Source of the DNA: Apophysomyces variabilis
Taxonomy: Eukaryota; Mucoromycota; Mucoromycetes; Mucorales; Mucoraceae
Length of the DNA: 64,000 nucleotides
Reading direction: 5' to 3'
NCBI GenBank assembly: GCA_002749535.1
Contig: MZZL01000106.1
Location: 150,082-214,081, forward strand
Positions within the stretch are counted from its first letter, which is position 1. Each line of letters starts with the position of its first letter. Made by a program: the position numbers and the translations under genes. The notes beneath the pieces were generated by a model, which worked only from the letters and a program-made list of their open reading frames with translations, was not told the origin of the DNA and made no database searches. Positions 10,682 to 23,247 of this stretch are shown here, piece by piece.

Positions 10682-13600
10682 CTACAAATCAAGCAATAAA
10701 TCCACACCACCAGCCGCCTGTTGTGCTGGTCTCACATCTTGCTGATTCACAACATCTGTGGCGTAAGGATTGATTGATTGTATTCCACTGACTCCGTTGA
10801 AAGATTGCCTGAATCAAGCTCTTTGATAAGTAACTCGATCATTGGGTGTATTAGCATCAGATAAAGTTTACCTATTGGCTGTCACGCTGTTGTAACCAAG
10901 ATCATTGTAAAATGTCGCCTGCTGTTGAGAGGCTTGTGTCAGTAGCTGTTGTGGTTGCTGCTGCTGCTGTTGCTGCTGTTGTTGCTGTTGTTGTTGCTGT
11001 AGATGAAGAGATGGTGAAGATTGCGGTTTTTGCAAAACAGGGGATGGTATTAAGAATCGGGGCTTGTAGTGATTGATGAAGGTAGTCGGGCTCTTGTGGT
11101 ATATTGATGCCAGGCTTGAAATGTGTAATAATAACTCTTCCAGAAATGCTGGATCCATATTATCACTTTCAGTTGAGATGGAGGGTTTATCTGACAGAAC
11201 AATAGCCTATGGAGTGCACCATTTCCATTAGCACCCAGATTAAACGCAATAGGAAGCAGAATAGCATCTTTGTAGTTACCTTTGCAGCTGTGGGATCGGT
11301 AGAAAGAAGACGCCAGTAGATGTACCCACGGTCACGAAGATCAGGATTTACCGCCTCCTCTGTCGCCCATTTGAGAACTTTAGGAACCAGGTCCTGGCCT
11401 GCGGTAGGTCGTTTAATGAAGAGTTTTACTGTAGCTGTTAATAAAGCCATCTGGACTTCTACTGGTTCCTCCAAGAAGGTATACAAAAAGTCATCCAATA
11501 AAACGTCTGCATTCTCAATTCGATCGGCATATTGACCGATGATCCAAATCATGGCTGCTTTGGCTTCTGGTTCATCAAGGTTGTCCAAATTTTCACAGAG
11601 TGTACCAATAATGCTTTCATATTGATTGGGATATTTTCGGAAAATGTCCTAATGATGCAATTGGATGTTACGCTTTTGTGTCTCAAGAATAGAAAAAGAG
11701 TGAAAGCTGTCTTTTTTTTTTTTTTTTTTTCCTTTAAAAAAGAAGGACGTATATATTTTGCCAAAAAGACGTAAACTGTAAAAAAAGCCAAAAAAAAAAA
11801 AAAGTAAAAGCGGTCTTTTTTTTTTTTTCCTTTAAAAAAGAAGGACGTATATATTTTGCCAAAAAGACGTAAACTGTAAAAAAAGCCAAAAAAAAAAAAA
11901 AGTAAAAGCGGTCTTTTTTTTTTTTTCCTTTAAAAAAGAAGGACGTATATATTTTGCCAAAAAGACGTAAACTGTAAAAAAAGCCAAAAAAAAAAAAAAG
12001 TAAAAGCGGTCTTTTTTTTTTTTTCCTTTAAAAAAGAAGGACGTATATATTTTGCCAAAAAGACGTAAACTGTAAAAAAAGCCAAAAAAAAAAAAAAGTA
12101 AAAGCGGTCTTTTTTTTTTTTTCCTTTAAAAAAGAAGGACGTATATATTTTGCCAAAAAGACGTAAACTGTAAAAAAAGCCAAAAAAAAAAAAAAGTAAA
12201 AGCGGTCTTTTTTTTTTTTTTTTTTTTACCTTGATGACGACAATGGCTTCCTGCACGACATAATTCACCTTCGTATGTATAAGATCTAAGAGGGCTGTAA
12301 TACATCGTTCCGCAGACGCTTCGATCTTAACGGCTAGTCGACCGATAGATCGCACAGCCTTGCGCACGAAATCGACATCGACCTCAGCAGCGTACCTTTT
12401 TTTCCAATCAGACAATGACAAAGTCAATTCCCGTTATAATACCCTGACGATGAGGGACGACTTACTCTTTCAGTTCACTCAATACTTGATCCACATTCTG
12501 GGAATTGGCAAGCCTAAAGATAATCTCAAGCTTTGCTAACTTCACATAGATCGGATCGTTGTATTTGCAGAAAAAGACCTTCATATCGTTCCTTAGCACT
12601 TCAGGTCTTCGCTGAATGATGAGCAATATGTTTCGCAAGGCAACATATTGAACTTCAGGACCAGAAGAAAGCAGGGTAACTAAAAACTAATCATGTAAGT
12701 ATGTGTGACCATGTGCTGCATTTGCTACACGTTACCAAGAGGAGGACTCAATTTACGACAGAAAGCAAGCACATCGGTCTCATTCCGCATATAATTCATA
12801 AGATACATGATCACTTTTGCACAAGTCAACACCACCGCCGAATTGGCATGTTGTAGACGCGGAGCAATACGTTCTGCCAACATCTCTGCATCGCCCGGGT
12901 CCTGAGGTACGTAATACATTAAAGCTTCCAAAATATAAGTTTGACCCCATCTACGTACGAAACGCAGTATAAGTTCATATTCAGACTTTGTTTTTCCCTG
13001 TTAAACCATTCTTACTCAGAGCATTCGTTCAGCGCTGCTGCTAGTTTGCTTGCTATTGAATGATTCAGTTTCAGTTGAATGTTTTCGGATCTTTCCGAAA
13101 TTTCGGTTAATGCTGCGACAGCGTTGGCAACCACCTTTATCAATGAGAACGTCCATAAGTTATACGCTAAAACACACTTGGACAAAAGAGCGGTGTACTT
13201 ACGGTTGGATTTGCATCGGTCAATAGGTCCCGTAACATGTCAATGAAATGCTCGCTTTCCACAAGAACGCTATCGTACATGTATAATTTCGCAACAGCAA
13301 TCGCAGCAGTTTTTCGTACGTAAGGGTCATGATCACGAAGACAATGTCGCAAGGGATCTACCAAACAATCCACGATTTTCTCTACTTGGATATACCCCAT
13401 TGTACGGATAGCCAGGGCTCTAATCAACGGGTTGGGATCCTCCACGTCCTGAGAAGCCAAAGGTTCTTCTTTCAGTTCCTAATGCTTCACTCATCCACTC
13501 TCTTTTATTTTATGTTACCTTTATGAACATGGTGATGGCCATCATGGCCATATCGGGCTTACTTCTTGCGTAATTGATCAGATACAGGTACACCATCTTT

Positions 13601-13871
13601 TTGATTTCCAGGATCGGGACGTTCATCACATTGAGTATATCCGGAAAGAGAGGTGACATGTCATTTCCCATGGTCATGTTGGCTACAATTTTCTTCATCA
13701 CGGTTTTCTTTCGTTGATGCTTCGGGTCACGCTTATCCGAATTGAGTTCCGCGCGAAGCTCTTGGATTTTGCCTGTTTGAAGACAAAGACATAGACGAGG
13801 CTATCAATAACCAAGCTAAAGACTTTCGTCCCATAACATTTACCTCGCTGAAAATATTTGGCATCCGACAT
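10682..13871 (-). CDS. Beta-adaptin, large subunit of a clathrin adaptor complex (AP-1 type likely)
   Basis: Ten exons on the minus strand: 13871-13844, 13772-13519, 13448-13203, 13134-13016, 12950-12736, 12679-12466, 12395-12230, 11648-11280, 11206-10872, 10808-10682; 690 aa. It reads [104 protein letters not shown] and [19 protein letters not shown], all hallmarks of the beta-adaptin solenoid that loads cargo into clathrin coats. The hinge has a run of 15 glutamines. The protein ends at a clathrin-box-like LLLDL, with no appendage (ear) domain. The N-terminus favours AP-1 over AP-2, but this needs a tree. The intron at 12229-11649 is far larger than its neighbours because of the repeat array. 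Confidence 0.95.
10955..10999 (-). repeat. CAG/CAA run encoding 15 glutamines
   Basis: Mixed CAG and CAA codons in the hinge of the beta-adaptin gene. The interruptions should limit slippage. Such runs lengthen the flexible linker in front of the clathrin-binding end. Confidence 0.9.
11706..12227. repeat. 98-bp tandem array, five units, inside an intron
   Basis: The marker GTAAAAGCGGTC recurs at 11804, 11902, 12000, 12098 and 12196, an exact 98-bp period. Units are practically identical apart from homopolymer length at the edges. Read on the gene's strand, each unit contains a poly-T stretch followed by TTTTTTTACAG, a good-looking 3' splice site. The array makes up nearly all of a 581-bp intron of the beta-adaptin gene. 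Confidence 0.95.
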
Positions 13872-16800
13872 GAGTAAAAGCTTAAAGCGAAATGAGAGGA
13901 TAGATGTCCCACCTGTGGAGAGCCGTTATTTTTCCCTTTTCGCCCAACCCAGCTGCAGACCCAAAAATGGCAATTGAGCATTCACCGTACCTGCCTATTG
14001 TCTCAAGTGAACGAGACTCGTTTTATCATGACCTCAAGCGTAGAAGAGTACTTGGCAAGTAAAAGCGCATAGCATACACTTTGCGGGAACTTTGATTTGA
14101 CCCATTGAAAGAGACCTTAGAATTAAAGATCAAGTATCTTCTCAACTTGTTTTTCAGATAGAATCACTTTTTTGTCGAAGGATGAGGCCTTCCAAGATAG
14201 TTTATCTACTGTGATAGAGACTCTATAACGCTTGTATATAATGCTATAGATAATTCATTTTCTGTATTAATGTAATTAAGGTCCAAACTTTGCCTACGGT
14301 CATCGGTTTGCCTGAAGAAACAGTGATTGCTATTGTTAAGTTAGATCTCGAAGAATGAGCCTTTAAGACCAAGCATTGAATGTGCAGGTTTTTCTTTGAT
14401 CCTATTAAACTACATAGAGCGTTATCTAGTTTTAGCCATTGATCCCCATGGCATTTCAGGGTCAAAGCTTGGAAGTGGTCGGGAAAGCCATGCAGAATCA
14501 GCAGGGCTAACTGAACGTATTACGGATGGAGACGTCTCATTTAGACATACTCTCTTCCCATTACTTTATTGCTTGTTTTTAATTTGGAATAAGCTAAACA
14601 ATCTTCAGCCCAAAGGCACTACAGTGTTAGAGCCCTTAATGGTTGAAGGTTGCTGCCACTGTAACTAGCTTGGGAGACATCGCCGTTTGTGGTCAAAGTG
14701 AAGAATTTGTATTAGAGGCCGAGCCTATAGATTCGTTGTCAGATTATAAGGCATAAAAAAGCAAAAATTGATTGCTCGATACATCCTTCAAATAGTCAGA
14801 AACGTCATACTTGTGAGCGTTCGTAGAACGTGTTTATCACATATCAGTTAACAAACCTTTTCCCAATAATTCTTTTATAATGGTTTTCATACAGTAACCT
14901 GCTGCTGTAACAAAGGTTAGAGACACAATACGTTAGTTTTTCTTATGGTTGCAATATCCGCGGATTCTCTGTCGTTCACCATGCGCATATTTCATTGTTT
15001 ACGTGCTGAAACGAACAAAGTCAGGAAAAGGGGAAATGGCCCGAACATTGTGAGAAAAACAGGCTGCAAGCAGGTGAGCATTGGGAGCAGCTGTTGTAGA
15101 CCAATTAGATGTTCATTATGCACACAACTGGATCATGCTATCACTCTATGCTGCGCCTATGCATGCACTGCAATCCATTCAAACCGTTTATGAGAGTATC
15201 CCAAGTTGGCAACGTCGATAAAGACTCGGCTATTTATTCTTGCGAATATTATCATAAACAACCTGAATACGCATGTAATAGATTGGTATTGTGCAATAGC
15301 GAGCTAACCGTTCGAAATTCTCTCATTATGGAATTTCCTTTAACAGGATCAAAGGAAAACAGAAGCAGGCAGCCAATAACATACAAGGTTGATACAGACA
15401 ACGAATTAGACTAATATCAAAAAAAAACGTATGTTGCATTTACAGGGAGGGAATTGTCCGTAATGAAATTTGTATAAGATCAGACATGAACAAAAGAGGT
15501 TAGTTGCTCTTCTTGTTCATCTAAAATAAACTATATCAGGGAAATGCACGAGTACCCTGCAACAAACGGGATAAAAAGAAAAAGGGTAATAGGACGTTTC
15601 AACACTTGATGCTACTGAATACTGCTTTTTTTGTTTCCCGCATGTTTGCTTGTGATCATTTATCTATGGGGCCTTGCTTGTTTTAGTGTGTTGTATGAGC
15701 AATAAATAACCTCAAACGGTTTGACAAGGACATGATTAGAAAATCGATTGTTGCTACGTTACAGTAATAGAATAGTTAACTATGGAAATTACCTTATCTG
15801 AATTGAATAAGATGGGAATATATAACAACTTTGGTAAAATGGGATGAGCGATTTTTGTATCGGTATATGCAAAGCATCAGTGGTCTCTTTTAACTCTAGG
15901 CTATTTCAATCTCCGTTAGGATGTGTATGAGCGATTATTGCTGATAGCTATTTGTGTATCAAACTGAGCGATAATGAGGTATATCTCAACGAAAACACAT
16001 GATTCAACGACTGTATCATTCAATGCGGTTATTTTGCTGTAGTAATGCCTCTTTTTTGTTTTAGTACTTGGTCCTTTTCCATCCTAAACCGGTCAAAACG
16101 CACTAGGAAGGGATGGTGAAAGAATTGGTTCACACCCTTAAAGGGATTGTGTAACGATGGTTTCTGAATCATGAGAACAAGCATGCAATTTCGTATAACG
16201 TTCCGCAAAGCTGCCACTTCAAGAGTGAAAAAAAAAAGCATCTTTGGATGAAACCTCTATCCTGACAGCCGACTTAGCCAGGATAGATAATCCAAATACA
16301 TTTCTACCATGTCAGCCATCGGTAATTAATAAACTCAACGCGTCTAATTGTTGTAAAGATCCTACAATGGTGGAAGTCATATCTCTTACTGGTTATCAGC
16401 AATAAATTATTGTTGAGCAACACTTGCTAAGCCTTTGCAGTCTAGAGCCATTTGACTTTCGGTTACGACAGATATTAAACCCGTACTTTTTTTATCCTGA
16501 CGAGTGTCTGACGTTTGACAGCGATAGCGTGTTCTATTTTACAGAGGATCGCAAGAATGCAGGCCTAGATAAATGGAGATGCGTTGCTTTTCGTGCTGTG
16601 TCATTAATATGGATTGCTCTAGTTTCAAAAGACGCATAGTACTTTCATGATCCCAAAGGTAATATTTATATACATAAAACATCGAGATGCGATTGACTTG
16701 CCTTGAAATCAATTCAACCGACTTTGAGACTAAAACAAAGAGAGACTAATTGTTATTTTTAGCTTTTCACGATGGGGGATGGGTATTCGGCTGGGGGTTT

Positions 16801-18582
16801 TGGGGAAAGGGTTTGCCCTCATAGGTGTTGAAAGGGTTAAAAAAATATGAGTTGGAGCAGAGCATCGAATTTGATTGGATTCACTTCCTGTTGTAGTAGT
16901 CACGTCAATCAATCTCTTTTTCGAATTTTTGCCTAAAATGTTGGAGAGACGCAGTGTCGTTTTTCTCTTCGTTTTGCAGCCGGGAAAGGGGAATGTTATA
17001 GAGTTTACAGTAATAATGCTTCGATGGACATTATTTGGCGAATAGTCAGGGTATTGTAGGATTGGCTGTCCACTTGGGCTGTCTGTACAAGGCGACTGGG
17101 AGGCATGGCCTTACCGCAATGCTTCCCAGAAGAAGATTTCTTTGGTCGGCAGAGGCATTTTTGGTGGACCCGCTTTGTTTTTCGTTCTTCTCTACACTTT
17201 TCGCATTGACTGATAGGTCGTCCTTTTGGCCGGATGGATATCAATTTTCGGTCTCTGTGAGTACATTGTGTGGATCGATGGCCCTAAAGTGGATGTATTT
17301 AGGAATGGACAAAGTGGGGAGGATAGAAAGGAGGAAATTCGGGCCGCTGCGCGCTTCGCTGACTCACCTTGATGCATGCTAATGGTAGAACATGAAAAGA
17401 AACAAAAGTTAGTGAAGGGAAATCTAAGGTGAGGGATGATTCCAGGTGGGTTATATTCAAAGGGACTTACTTGCGCAAGCATATTTGATATTATTGATAA
17501 TGATCATTTGTTATGTTAAAGAAGAGAGTGAAAGAAGCAAAAGTGGAATGATGATAACGCAGCATCATAAAAATACAGTTGACTGAGTGAAGCGGGCCTG
17601 GCAGCAGAAACAGAAGGAAAATCGGGAACGCCCGTTCGTAGCAGTTTTCGAACCCCGTCTGTATGTGCCATCCTAGAAAAAATCGCGCACTAAAAGGGTG
17701 AAAGCCTCCCCCCAAAAACCTCTCGGTGGTTAAAAAGCAAAGAGAGTGACAGTGTGAGTGAGGGACTTTTGCGCTTTTTTCCTTTCCAATATTTCATTTG
17801 GGAAAAAGTCCTTTCCTCATTCAAAGTGGCTATGTCAGCCAAGAAAGCCCATCTCACGTGGATGATCCCCTTGCATAACCTCGCCCCTGACTTTGTTGAA
17901 AGAGTGTGCAACGCTATGCGATGCCCAGTCTCAATCAAAACCCGTGTTACAACAAACTGAGTTCTACTTTGATCTTTCAAATAAACCAAAACATATATAT
18001 TGGTTTGTCATATTCAGACAAGTGGATAATGCCACAGCTCTCCATTAGCTACCAGGAATGGAAAATGAACTGAACTTACTATTGTTGACTAAGCAGTTCA
18101 TGTCTAACTGTTACTAAGGGAACAAAGACACATTTAAATTCATTCTTTTTAAGTCTACGGAATGTTGACATTTTGCTATTTCAAAATCCAAGTTTTCCTT
18201 AAAGTTTTTGTGTGATTTAGTGGGCAATTAATCTGCGATGAAATGAAGCACTAATTAACGAGATGTAATATACAAGAAAATCGGGGGGAGGGAGAGGATG
18301 AATTCAGTCCATTACAATGGTTCATCACTTCGGCTGAAAAGGTTGTCCGGGTCTCTCGCACACTCCGCAATATTCAATTTCGAACCGGAAACACTTTGTT
18401 CGCTGCATGACCTATTTCTTTTCGCACAACATTAACAAATCGAGTACAGTTCATCCTCACGACTCGGTTTGCCCGTAGTACACACCCATTCTTTGTTTTC
18501 ATTCTCTCTCTCTCCTTTCCCCTTTTCCCTCCCTTTTTTCCTCTCACAGAACGCCACCCAACCCTTCACATTGTCCTTATAC
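13872..18582. other. 4.7-kb gene-poor region
   Basis: No gene could be supported on either strand. Several open frames of 70-130 codons exist (for example + 14396-14668, + 15109-15414, + 17035-17382), but none has a domain, signal peptide or neighbouring exon that joins in frame. The frame at 15109-15414 is the most protein-like and could be a relic. Pyrimidine-rich DNA at about 18490-18550 probably belongs to the leader of the next gene. Confidence 0.45.
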
Positions 18583-21130
18583 ATGCCCCTCCCACACTTA
18601 CCATTGAATGATTGTCTGTCTGTCATTGACCTTGACACAGCCCTGGCTCAAGATGAACGGGCCACCCCAACTGACCATTACTATATTTCGCTTCAAAGTA
18701 TTGACGACGACGAACTTCACCGTTTCACCAGAACTCTGGTTACTCCCGTACCTTCCGCACGCCTTGATGACCCTCGACCATACCCATCCCTTGGCCAACT
18801 TCCACGACGCCAAGCCCCACTCGATAACGACCTAGCATCACAGACAAGTGACTCTTCTAGATCCACACAAAGCAAAAGCGGTAACAGTAGAAGTGAGAGT
18901 GTGATGCTTTTCAACAAAATACGAAATGGTACATGTTTTTTGGTGTTTTCGTGATAACTGACAATTGGATCCCACGACTATCCTAATTCAACGGGTCTTG
19001 TGATATATATATATATTAGGAGACGACGATTTGCCTTCCTATGATTTTGCATCAAGTGACCTGCATGACTTTATAGACCCAAAAATGTTTGAAGATGCTA
19101 TGTCGCGTCCAGCTAGTAGAGCGCCTTTCATGCTGGCTCCGCTGCGACCAACAGGTCCAGAAACCAGGTATGAAAAACGCATGCACCTCATTCATACTTT
19201 TTTGGGCTCAATGGTAATGTCTCTGTCTTAGAAACAGAAACATTAGCCCCTTGGACGACAGAAACGCAAATATTCATAGAACACCTATTACCGACAGTCG
19301 CTTATCCCTCCAACAACGACCAATTAAAATCACAGAATCCTCCAAGCGATCTTCTCATCATTTTCCATTAGAAGTCTCATCATCATTTGCAACGAAAAAA
19401 GAAACACTTCGACAACCAAGTGCACAAGCAGACAACTATCCAAATTCTAGAATGGATGCCACACGAGAACAATCGAGAGAAAAGGCCAGACAGCTTTTGC
19501 GAGCTGTCGAGCATTCCGTTTATTCCGAGTTGAGGCAGAATGCACCTCACGGAGTAAACGGTAGCGATAAACCCCTCGAAGTAATTACGCCAAGACAAAG
19601 GCCCTTGAACACATCCAGGTATTTGGTAGACAGGGAAAAGAGACATAGTGTGGATGTGGATACCTTGCTGGCTTTGCAACGGGATAATGATCGTCGGATA
19701 CCACTTGGGAAGCCGCGAGTCAACGAAGTAACACCGTCGCAACGGGCACGGTACCCTGCAGATAGCTTGGATGAGAGCAAGTTGCAAAAAGAACGATTAT
19801 CACGCATTGTGCAACAGCCAAATGAACGCCGCCGCTGGAGTACCATTAACACCACAAAAGAATTAGCCTCTTTACCACCTAGAAGCAGTAACAAGAGTAT
19901 ATTACTGCCCATATCAGGAAGTCACCACAACCGTTCGCAACATGTCCCAGAATCACAGCCCACGTTATCTATTAGAGGTTATCGTAGTCGTGATCGTACA
20001 AAATCAATGCCAGAAAGTCAGAAACAGAACCTACAGCACAATTCTCGTCTTCCGTCTGCAGAGCGGCAGTCTTTGCTTACAGTGACGGGTGTTCGCAGCC
20101 GGGATCGGACCAAGTCCATGCCTGAAAACCGAAAACCTAGCTTGGAGCTTAGAGAAAACTTATCTAACCGGCGTGAAGTGACCACGAAGCTCCAGCCTCC
20201 GTTAGACGATGTCATTTTGGAAAAGAAGCACCAGGTTTATCTTCGTCGTCCTTGCGAGGAAAGTAGAAATGGTATCCAACGGCAAACCCGCTTGATCGAA
20301 AATTTGCACATCTCTTCAAAAGTCGAGGCAAACGCAAGTCCAAAGGCTTGCTTAAAACCTAGACCGAGTTCTAGCACAGGTACATCTTCTTCTACTGCCT
20401 CCTCTGATGATTACAAGGCCCATTCGCCAATGTTTCAAGAAATGGAAGGCGAATTATCTCCAGCAACAAGTGGAGAACCTTCTCCGTTTAATTCTCCTTC
20501 TAAAGCTATTTCTGCTGTGGATACCACTCGTCCTGCTCGTTTATCCCGTTATACAGTGGACAAACCAGTGAATACTTCAAAAAATCGGTACATTAGCATC
20601 AATGACGTGGCGGTCCCCAGCGTACGTATTGATCCTGCCATCATGAACAGCACAAAACGTACAGCCATCTATCAGCAGAGTCCACCAGTGACTGGTATAG
20701 ATCGTGGCTATACTATACCGACGAGCAGCAGATGGCATCAATCGATACGCGAACCGTCGAGCCGCCCACGCCCAAGGACGATGTATGAGTTTTCCAAAAC
20801 GGAATTCAGGGATCATGAGGACGAAAGAATTTTATCCTCAGCTCATGATCATCCTCCCTCTGCGTACCAAACCGGTCGAAGAGAGATTCCTATCAAGGTA
20901 AAGTCTCGTAAGAGCGAGGTCACTCTTGGAATTGGACTCATTTATCTGACTACTTTTGTTGTGTTTGTTATTAATTTGCTGATCTTATGCAGAAAGTCAG
21001 TCATCGCAAGTCTATTCAAACCGAACGATCCACTTATTCAGAAACCAAATCCGTCACTGCATCCGCTAGAGAGGTACTGGCTAGCATCCGTCTTCGTCGA
21101 CAAAGTGCTGCCTTTGCAAATACAACATAG
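18583..21130 (+). CDS. Large disordered basic protein of unknown function
   Basis: Four exons: 18583-18928, 19020-19167, 19232-20897, 20993-21130; 765 aa. I do not recognise a domain. The protein is rich in Ser, Arg, Pro, Gln and Asn and largely disordered. It has a short acidic block DDDLPSYDF near 117 and two copies of RSRDRTKSMPE in the middle, separated by about 35 residues. A run of serines and threonines follows (about 470-490). The start chosen is the ATG at 18583; an in-frame ATG at 18469 would add a low-complexity leader that looks like translated UTR. The last intron matters: read through it, the frame would seem to encode membrane-like segments, while splicing 20898-20992 gives a basic C-terminus ending in FANTT. 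Arg/Ser-rich composition suggests a phosphorylated scaffold or cytoskeleton-linked protein, but that is a guess. Confidence 0.68.
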
Positions 21131-22730
21131 ATCATTTGTCGTTTTCTTTATTATTTCTCTTATTTTATTCTAGACACTAATCGTTGTATGCAAAGAAAGA
21201 AAAAAGAAATAACAATAACGAAAATCTATCTAAGACTAGCAATGAGGATTCATAACTTAACAAGAAAACCAGTTTGTTCGCTGCGCAGCCTTAAGTTTAT
21301 ATTTTGCTTATTTGTCAATCCGCGGGAATCTATGCTGTGCTGACTTGCACGGCAACGAAATACAACCGAGCTTGTATGACCGCGGCGAATATCGTGAAGA
21401 TCTTTCTTCATGGAGATACCAGCCCGTCAGCATGTACGCCTACTCATACATCAACGAAAAGACAAAGATTGAAACATAATCATCCATTTGACAAGCCATC
21501 TATACAGGAACATAGCATGACATAGTAACCAAAGCGTTAACGGTTTCCAAGAGAAAACAAAAGAAATCATGTGTGAGACCACTTGTTTTTGCACTTAAAG
21601 AAAAGAGTCAGCCTGCACACACGCGGTGCTACATAAGTCCCTAGTGCAGATTGATATAGTGATGATACTGTTGCCGTCGGTCAGTTTTGGTTCCAATTTG
21701 ACCTAAATTGGGCATAAAGTCAACAACTTATCTTTCAAAATCTGCAGTCTTGGTTCTCTCAACCTGGCTTGAAACCTTCTTTACTTGTTTTGACAGGCAG
21801 AGTTTAACCTGAATTCTGCAATGGATGACATCAAGCAAGGATGCCAAATGGTATGGCATGCGCAGCAACTTGTGCTCATGAGGTGCACTAATGGGATAGA
21901 AAAGGAAGTACATTGTGTGCCACAGCTTTATTCCCTATCAGTTAGCAGACAGATCATGAAAAGAAAAAAAGAAAAAAAAAGAACTTCTTTGAGCGCTCGG
22001 ATCAAGTAGGGTAGGTTTGCTACAGTTGCCAACATTGGCTTGTTCTCCCTGCCTCCCCCCTTTTTTTTTTTTGCTTTCCCAAATCTGTATTGGATCAGTC
22101 TATTAGCTTCACTGCCGTACTAAAGTGATGAAACTTCAAATAAATCACTTACAGTAAGTAGTACAGACGCTTTCTATCCCTTTCTCTGTGCTCCCTCTTT
22201 GCTGCTTTCCCTGCGCCGCTCACCCACCCTCCCTCTTTGCCCTAAGCGCAGACCCCTATGACAGGTACTGTATTCTATCTCCCACCGTGAGACACAAACA
22301 ACGTATCTCTATCATGTACTTGGGCATCCATTTTTTTTTGACGTGTTGAATAAACTACATTTTTTCGTTTACCCTTTTTTCTTTTAAAACAGCTGCTTGT
22401 TGTTGGCAGGCCATTCGATAGCATATAGAGTGTATCCTGCTTATAGGCGGCGGTCTTTTATTATCTCAATCTAACAGCTTCGATGAATAGAAGACCTTGT
22501 TTTTTTGCTGATACTTGCGTTATCCATCCGCATGTAGCCCAGTGAATCAGTCTGTCTTTTTGATTTGATTTATACATTATCCATGGTTCAATATCGTCCA
22601 CTTCATCTTTTTTTCTTCCATCTTTTTGGCCTGCAGTTGGTCTGTATCCACTACTGCCCAATTTCAAAATGGGCCTCTTTTTTTTGTCATTTTAAGCATG
22701 AAATAAACAAAGATGCTTTTGCTTGCTTCA

Positions 22731-22739
22731 CTCCTTGGC
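22731..22739. repeat. Left 9-bp target site duplication
   Basis: CTCCTTGGC directly precedes the MITE and recurs exactly at 22905-22913, directly after it. Confidence 0.85.
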
Positions 22740-22904
22740 GAGAATTACTACAGACACTCCAACGGGACACTCCAGTCCCCCCCAATTCTGAGCGCTTTCT
22801 GAAATAAAGCTGACGACGATTACTATAAACAGGTGGAGTGTAGTACGGAAATAGCAGAGTACTGAAGATTGGAGTGTCCCGTTGGAGTGTCCGTAGTAAT
22901 TCCC
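22740..22904. mobile_element. 165-bp non-autonomous element (MITE), Mutator-like by target duplication
   Basis: The ends are inverted repeats of 35 bp (22740-22774 and 22870-22904) with 33 of 35 positions matching; the innermost 33 bp differ at one base. The outer end reads GRGAATTACTACRGACACTC. Inside each repeat GACACTCC occurs twice, about 12 bp apart. The element is flanked by an exact 9-bp duplication. The interior of about 95 bp has no coding capacity. Nine-bp target duplications with long inverted repeats are typical of Mutator-like elements; hAT elements give 8 bp. The clean ends suggest a fairly recent insertion. The family label rests on this structure alone. Confidence 0.88.
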
Positions 22905-22913
22905 CTCCTTGGC
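22905..22913. repeat. Right 9-bp target site duplication
   Basis: Second exact copy of CTCCTTGGC, abutting the right end of the MITE. Confidence 0.85.
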
Positions 22914-23247
22914 CCAGTGGCGGCTATGGTATGATCGACGGATTCAGCCAGTTTGCTCAATCACATAGCGAAACCCAGGACATGAAGAAAAAAGGTCATG
23001 GAAAGGATGGTATTACTTGTTGAATTCTTTTATCCCCGTTGAAAAAGACGCGTTTTATTTGGTTTATAGAGGTTCCTTTGCTTCTGCAGAAGGTCCCAAT
23101 GTCGATTATTGATCTTTTTGATCTGGCTGACGTCAGGGTTGGTTAAGTCGAGTTTTTCTGCCCGACGGCTCATCGCGAGTCACGACTTTTTTGCTTCCCG
23201 CTTTTTTGGTCCTTTCCCCTTCTGTTCACCACACATACGCCACGAAC

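Larger units (their letters stand above)
21131..23247. other. Intergenic region containing a MITE
   Basis: About 2.1 kb without a supported gene. Apart from the MITE at 22740-22904 it holds C- and T-rich tracts (about 22050-22075 and 22180-22250) and scattered short open frames without domains. The last few hundred bases should contain the SmD2 promoter. Confidence 0.5.

Noticed and set aside
11930..12427. 165-codon minus-strand frame covering a beta-adaptin exon and part of the repeat array
   Set aside because: The 3' part is read-through of intron repeats (Phe/Leu/Lys from poly-T and poly-A). A clear donor at 12229 ends the exon.
20898..21173. Apparent transmembrane C-terminus of the large disordered protein
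   Set aside because: It arises by reading through an intron with a good donor, branch-like TGAC and acceptor; the spliced frame gives a C-terminus consistent with the rest of the protein.
22900..22960. Possible tRNA A-box (TGGCCCAGTGG) next to the MITE
   Set aside because: No matching acceptor stem or GGTTC B-box at a proper distance; the motif overlaps the duplicated target site.
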